Program-made: the position numbers and the translations under genes | Notes under the pieces: generated by a model | Told to the model about the DNA's origin: nothing | Seen by the model: the letters and a program-made list of their open reading frames with translations, nothing else | Database searches by the model: none | DNA from: Bradyrhizobium valentinum | Lineage (GTDB): Bacteria > Pseudomonadota > Alphaproteobacteria > Rhizobiales > Xanthobacteraceae | Length of the DNA stretch: 43,540 nucleotides | Assembly (NCBI RefSeq): GCF_001440405.1 | Contig: NZ_LLXX01000234.1 | Location: 1-43,540 of the forward strand | Direction: 5' to 3' | In this document: positions 42,034-43,540 of the stretch, in pieces | Numbering within the stretch: position 1 is the first letter of the stretch | Layout: the number at the start of each line of letters is the position of its first letter

Positions 42034-42819
42034 ATGGCCGCTCCCCTGATCGCCTATACCCGTGTCGGCAAGACCTTTGACGATGGCCGCGTCGTGGCGG
42101 TCGACGACGTCTCGCTCGAGGTCGCCGAGGGCGAGTTTTTGGCCATCGTCGGCGGCTCCGGCTCGGGCAAGACCACGCTGCTGCGGCTCGCCAACCGGCT
42201 GATCGAGACGGATTCTGGCTCGATCACGGTCGAGGGCGAGGACGTGCGTGAGGTCGATCCGATCCTGCTGCGGCGGCGGATCGGCTATGTCTTCCAGAGC
42301 GGCGGGCTGTTTCCGCATCTCAGCGTCGCCGGCAATATCGGCATTACGCCGAAGCTAACGGGCGCGCCCCTCGCCGAGATTTCTGCGCGGGTGGACGAGC
42401 TGCTCGACCTTGTCAGGCTCGACCGGGCGCAATACCGCGACCGCCTGCCGCATGAACTCTCGGGCGGCCAGCGCCAGCGCGTCGGCGTGGCGCGCGCGCT
42501 CGCCGCAAAGCCGCGCATCGTGTTGATGGACGAACCGTTCGGCGCACTCGACCCCCTCACCCGCGACGCGCTCGGCGACGATTTCCGCGAGCTGCATCGC
42601 AAGCTCGGCCTGACCACGGTCATGATTACCCATGACATGACGGAAGCCATTCTGCTCGCCGACCGGATCGCGGTGATGGGGGGCGGCCGGCTGCTCGCGC
42701 AGGGCACGCCATCAGAGCTTTCCGAAAGCGAAGACGCTTACGTCGGCGAGCTCCTGCGCACGCCGCGCCGGCAGGCCGAGCGGCTCGGCGCCCTGCTGCC
42801 GCGGAACGGTGCAGCATGA
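42034..42819 (+). CDS. ABC transporter ATPase, osmoprotectant (OpuC/YehX)-type
   Basis: 261 residues from the ATG at 42034. The frame is open to an ATG at 41986, but that part is inside the palindromic repeat. It begins MAAPLIAYTRVGKTFDDGRV. Walker A GGSGSGKTT, signature ELSGGQRQR, Walker B IVLMDEPFGALD, switch His in VMITHDMTEAILL. There is no CBS pair at the C terminus, unlike OpuAA and like YehX-type proteins. Its stop overlaps the start of the permease gene (ATGA). Confidence 0.9.
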   Translation: MAAPLIAYTRVGKTFDDGRVVAVDDVSLEVAEGEFLAIVGGSGSGKTTLLRLANRLIETDSGSITVEGEDVREVDPILLRRRIGYVFQSGGLFPHLSVAGNIGITPKLTGAPLAEISARVDELLDLVRLDRAQYRDRLPHELSGGQRQRVGVARALAAKPRIVLMDEPFGALDPLTRDALGDDFRELHRKLGLTTVMITHDMTEAILLADRIAVMGGGRLLAQGTPSELSESEDAYVGELLRTPRRQAERLGALLPRNGAA

Positions 42820-43540
42820 GCATCTTCACCGATCCACGCTGGGGCGAGGCGCTGGGCCACCTGCCCGACTACCTCGGCAGTCATGTCCGCGTCAGCGTCA
42901 CCGCGCTGGCGCTGGGGCTTCTGGTCAGCCTGCCGCTCGCCATCATCTCGCGCCATCGGCCTGTGATGCGAGGTGCATTGCTCGGGCTCGCCAGCATCGT
43001 GCAGACGGTGCCGGGGCTGGCGCTCTTGGCGCTGTTCTATCCGCTGCTGCTGGCGCTCGCGGCGCTCTCGCTGTCGTGGTTCGGGTTTAGTTTTTCCGCA
43101 TTCGGATTTTTGCCCGCGGTGCTGGCGCTGGCGCTCTATTCGATGCTGCCGGTGCTGCGCAACACCATCACCGGCCTGCAGGGTGTCGAACCTGCGGTCC
43201 TGGAAGCGGCGCAGGGCGTCGGCATGACGCCGCGGCAATCGCTGTTCACGGTGGAACTGCCGTTGGCGCTGCCGGTGATGATGGCGGGCATCCGCACCGC
43301 CGCGGTCTGGGTGATCGGTACCGCGACGCTGTCGACGCCGATCGGCCAGACCAGCCTCGGCAACTACATCTTCGCGGGATTGCAGACCCAGAACTGGGTG
43401 TTTGTGCTGTTCGGCTGCCTCGCCGCCGCGGTGCTGGCGCTGCTGGTCGATCAATTTCTGGCGCTGATCGAAAACGGCTTGCGCCACCGCAGCCGCCTGC
43501 GCGCGGCGCTCGGCGGCGCCGGCATCGCGGCGCTGGTCGC
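42816..43540 (+). CDS. ABC transporter permease, osmoprotectant-type (cut by window end)
   Basis: At least 241 codons, truncated by the window edge; the ATG overlaps the ATPase stop. It begins MSIFTDPRWGEALGHLPDYL, then GSHVRVSVTALALGLLVSLP. The permease EAA loop reads VLEAAQGVGMTPRQSLFTVE, followed by LPLALPVMMAGIRTAAVWVI and GTATLSTPIGQTSLGNYIFA, a strong match to OpuBB/YehW-type permeases. The frame continues after the last membrane segment (HRSRLRAALGGAGIAALV), so a fusion to a binding-protein domain, common in this family, is likely but not visible. Confidence 0.88.
   Translation, partial: MSIFTDPRWGEALGHLPDYLGSHVRVSVTALALGLLVSLPLAIISRHRPVMRGALLGLASIVQTVPGLALLALFYPLLLALAALSLSWFGFSFSAFGFLPAVLALALYSMLPVLRNTITGLQGVEPAVLEAAQGVGMTPRQSLFTVELPLALPVMMAGIRTAAVWVIGTATLSTPIGQTSLGNYIFAGLQTQNWVFVLFGCLAAAVLALLVDQFLALIENGLRHRSRLRAALGGAGIAALV

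Overview
The window looks like a Bradyrhizobium-type alphaproteobacterial chromosome (Nitrobacteraceae/Rhizobiales). The reasons are the high GC content, the very large set of orphan periplasmic binding proteins with twin-arginine-like leaders, the many high-affinity ABC and TRAP uptake systems, an initiator-tRNA-derived attachment site, and several long palindromic intergenic repeats of a style I associate with that group. The genus is inferred from these traits and was not tested.

Region 1 (1-15.4 kb) is an accessory array. Eight intact minus-strand genes encode PF04392-type substrate-binding proteins without any ABC permease or ATPase beside them, and at least two broken copies lie among them. 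Almost every copy carries a related intergenic element of up to about 115 bp directly after its stop codon, so the array is built of repeated gene-plus-3'-element units. In the middle, on the plus strand, sits a compact signalling operon: a membrane histidine kinase (sensor region, HAMP, two GAF domains), a single-domain response regulator, and a receiver fused to a class III nucleotide cyclase. A 210-bp MITE-like element interrupts one intergenic element, and two array members 12.6 kb apart are a recent duplication. A remnant of an IS630-type transposase opens the window.

Region 2 (15.4-22.3 kb) is an integration hot spot in decay. It holds broken genes (a resolvase-like protein with frameshifts, a PD-(D/E)XK nuclease-like protein with one frameshift) and 3' portions of several tRNAs (Ser, Arg-ACG, initiator Met twice, Ile2/Met-CAT). 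It also holds a DUF2235 alpha/beta hydrolase flanked by the two Met-like fragments, and an excisionase/tyrosine-integrase pair next to an intact tRNA-Lys(CTT). The most economical reading is repeated integration and deletion of tRNA-targeting elements.

Region 3 (22.3-43.5 kb) looks like housekeeping or transport backbone. It contains a Spy/CpxP-like LTXXQ protein, a TRAP transporter (dctM, dctQ, dctP), leuA, a CYTH-CHAD protein convergent with ppk2, and a branched-chain-amino-acid-type ABC operon (livK-livG-livF-livH-livM) to which ppk2 is translationally coupled. A NUDIX protein follows. A nitrate/sulfonate/taurine-type ABC system is split: its binding protein is separated from permease and ATPase by a metal module. 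That module has a His-rich protein, a short cation diffusion facilitator and a small unknown protein behind a 26-bp Zur-like palindrome. An OpuC/YehX-type osmoprotectant ABC ATPase and permease follow and run off the window end.

The best candidates for something undescribed are the binding-protein array with its 3' elements wrapped round the kinase-regulator-cyclase operon, and the small protein under the Zur-like operator.
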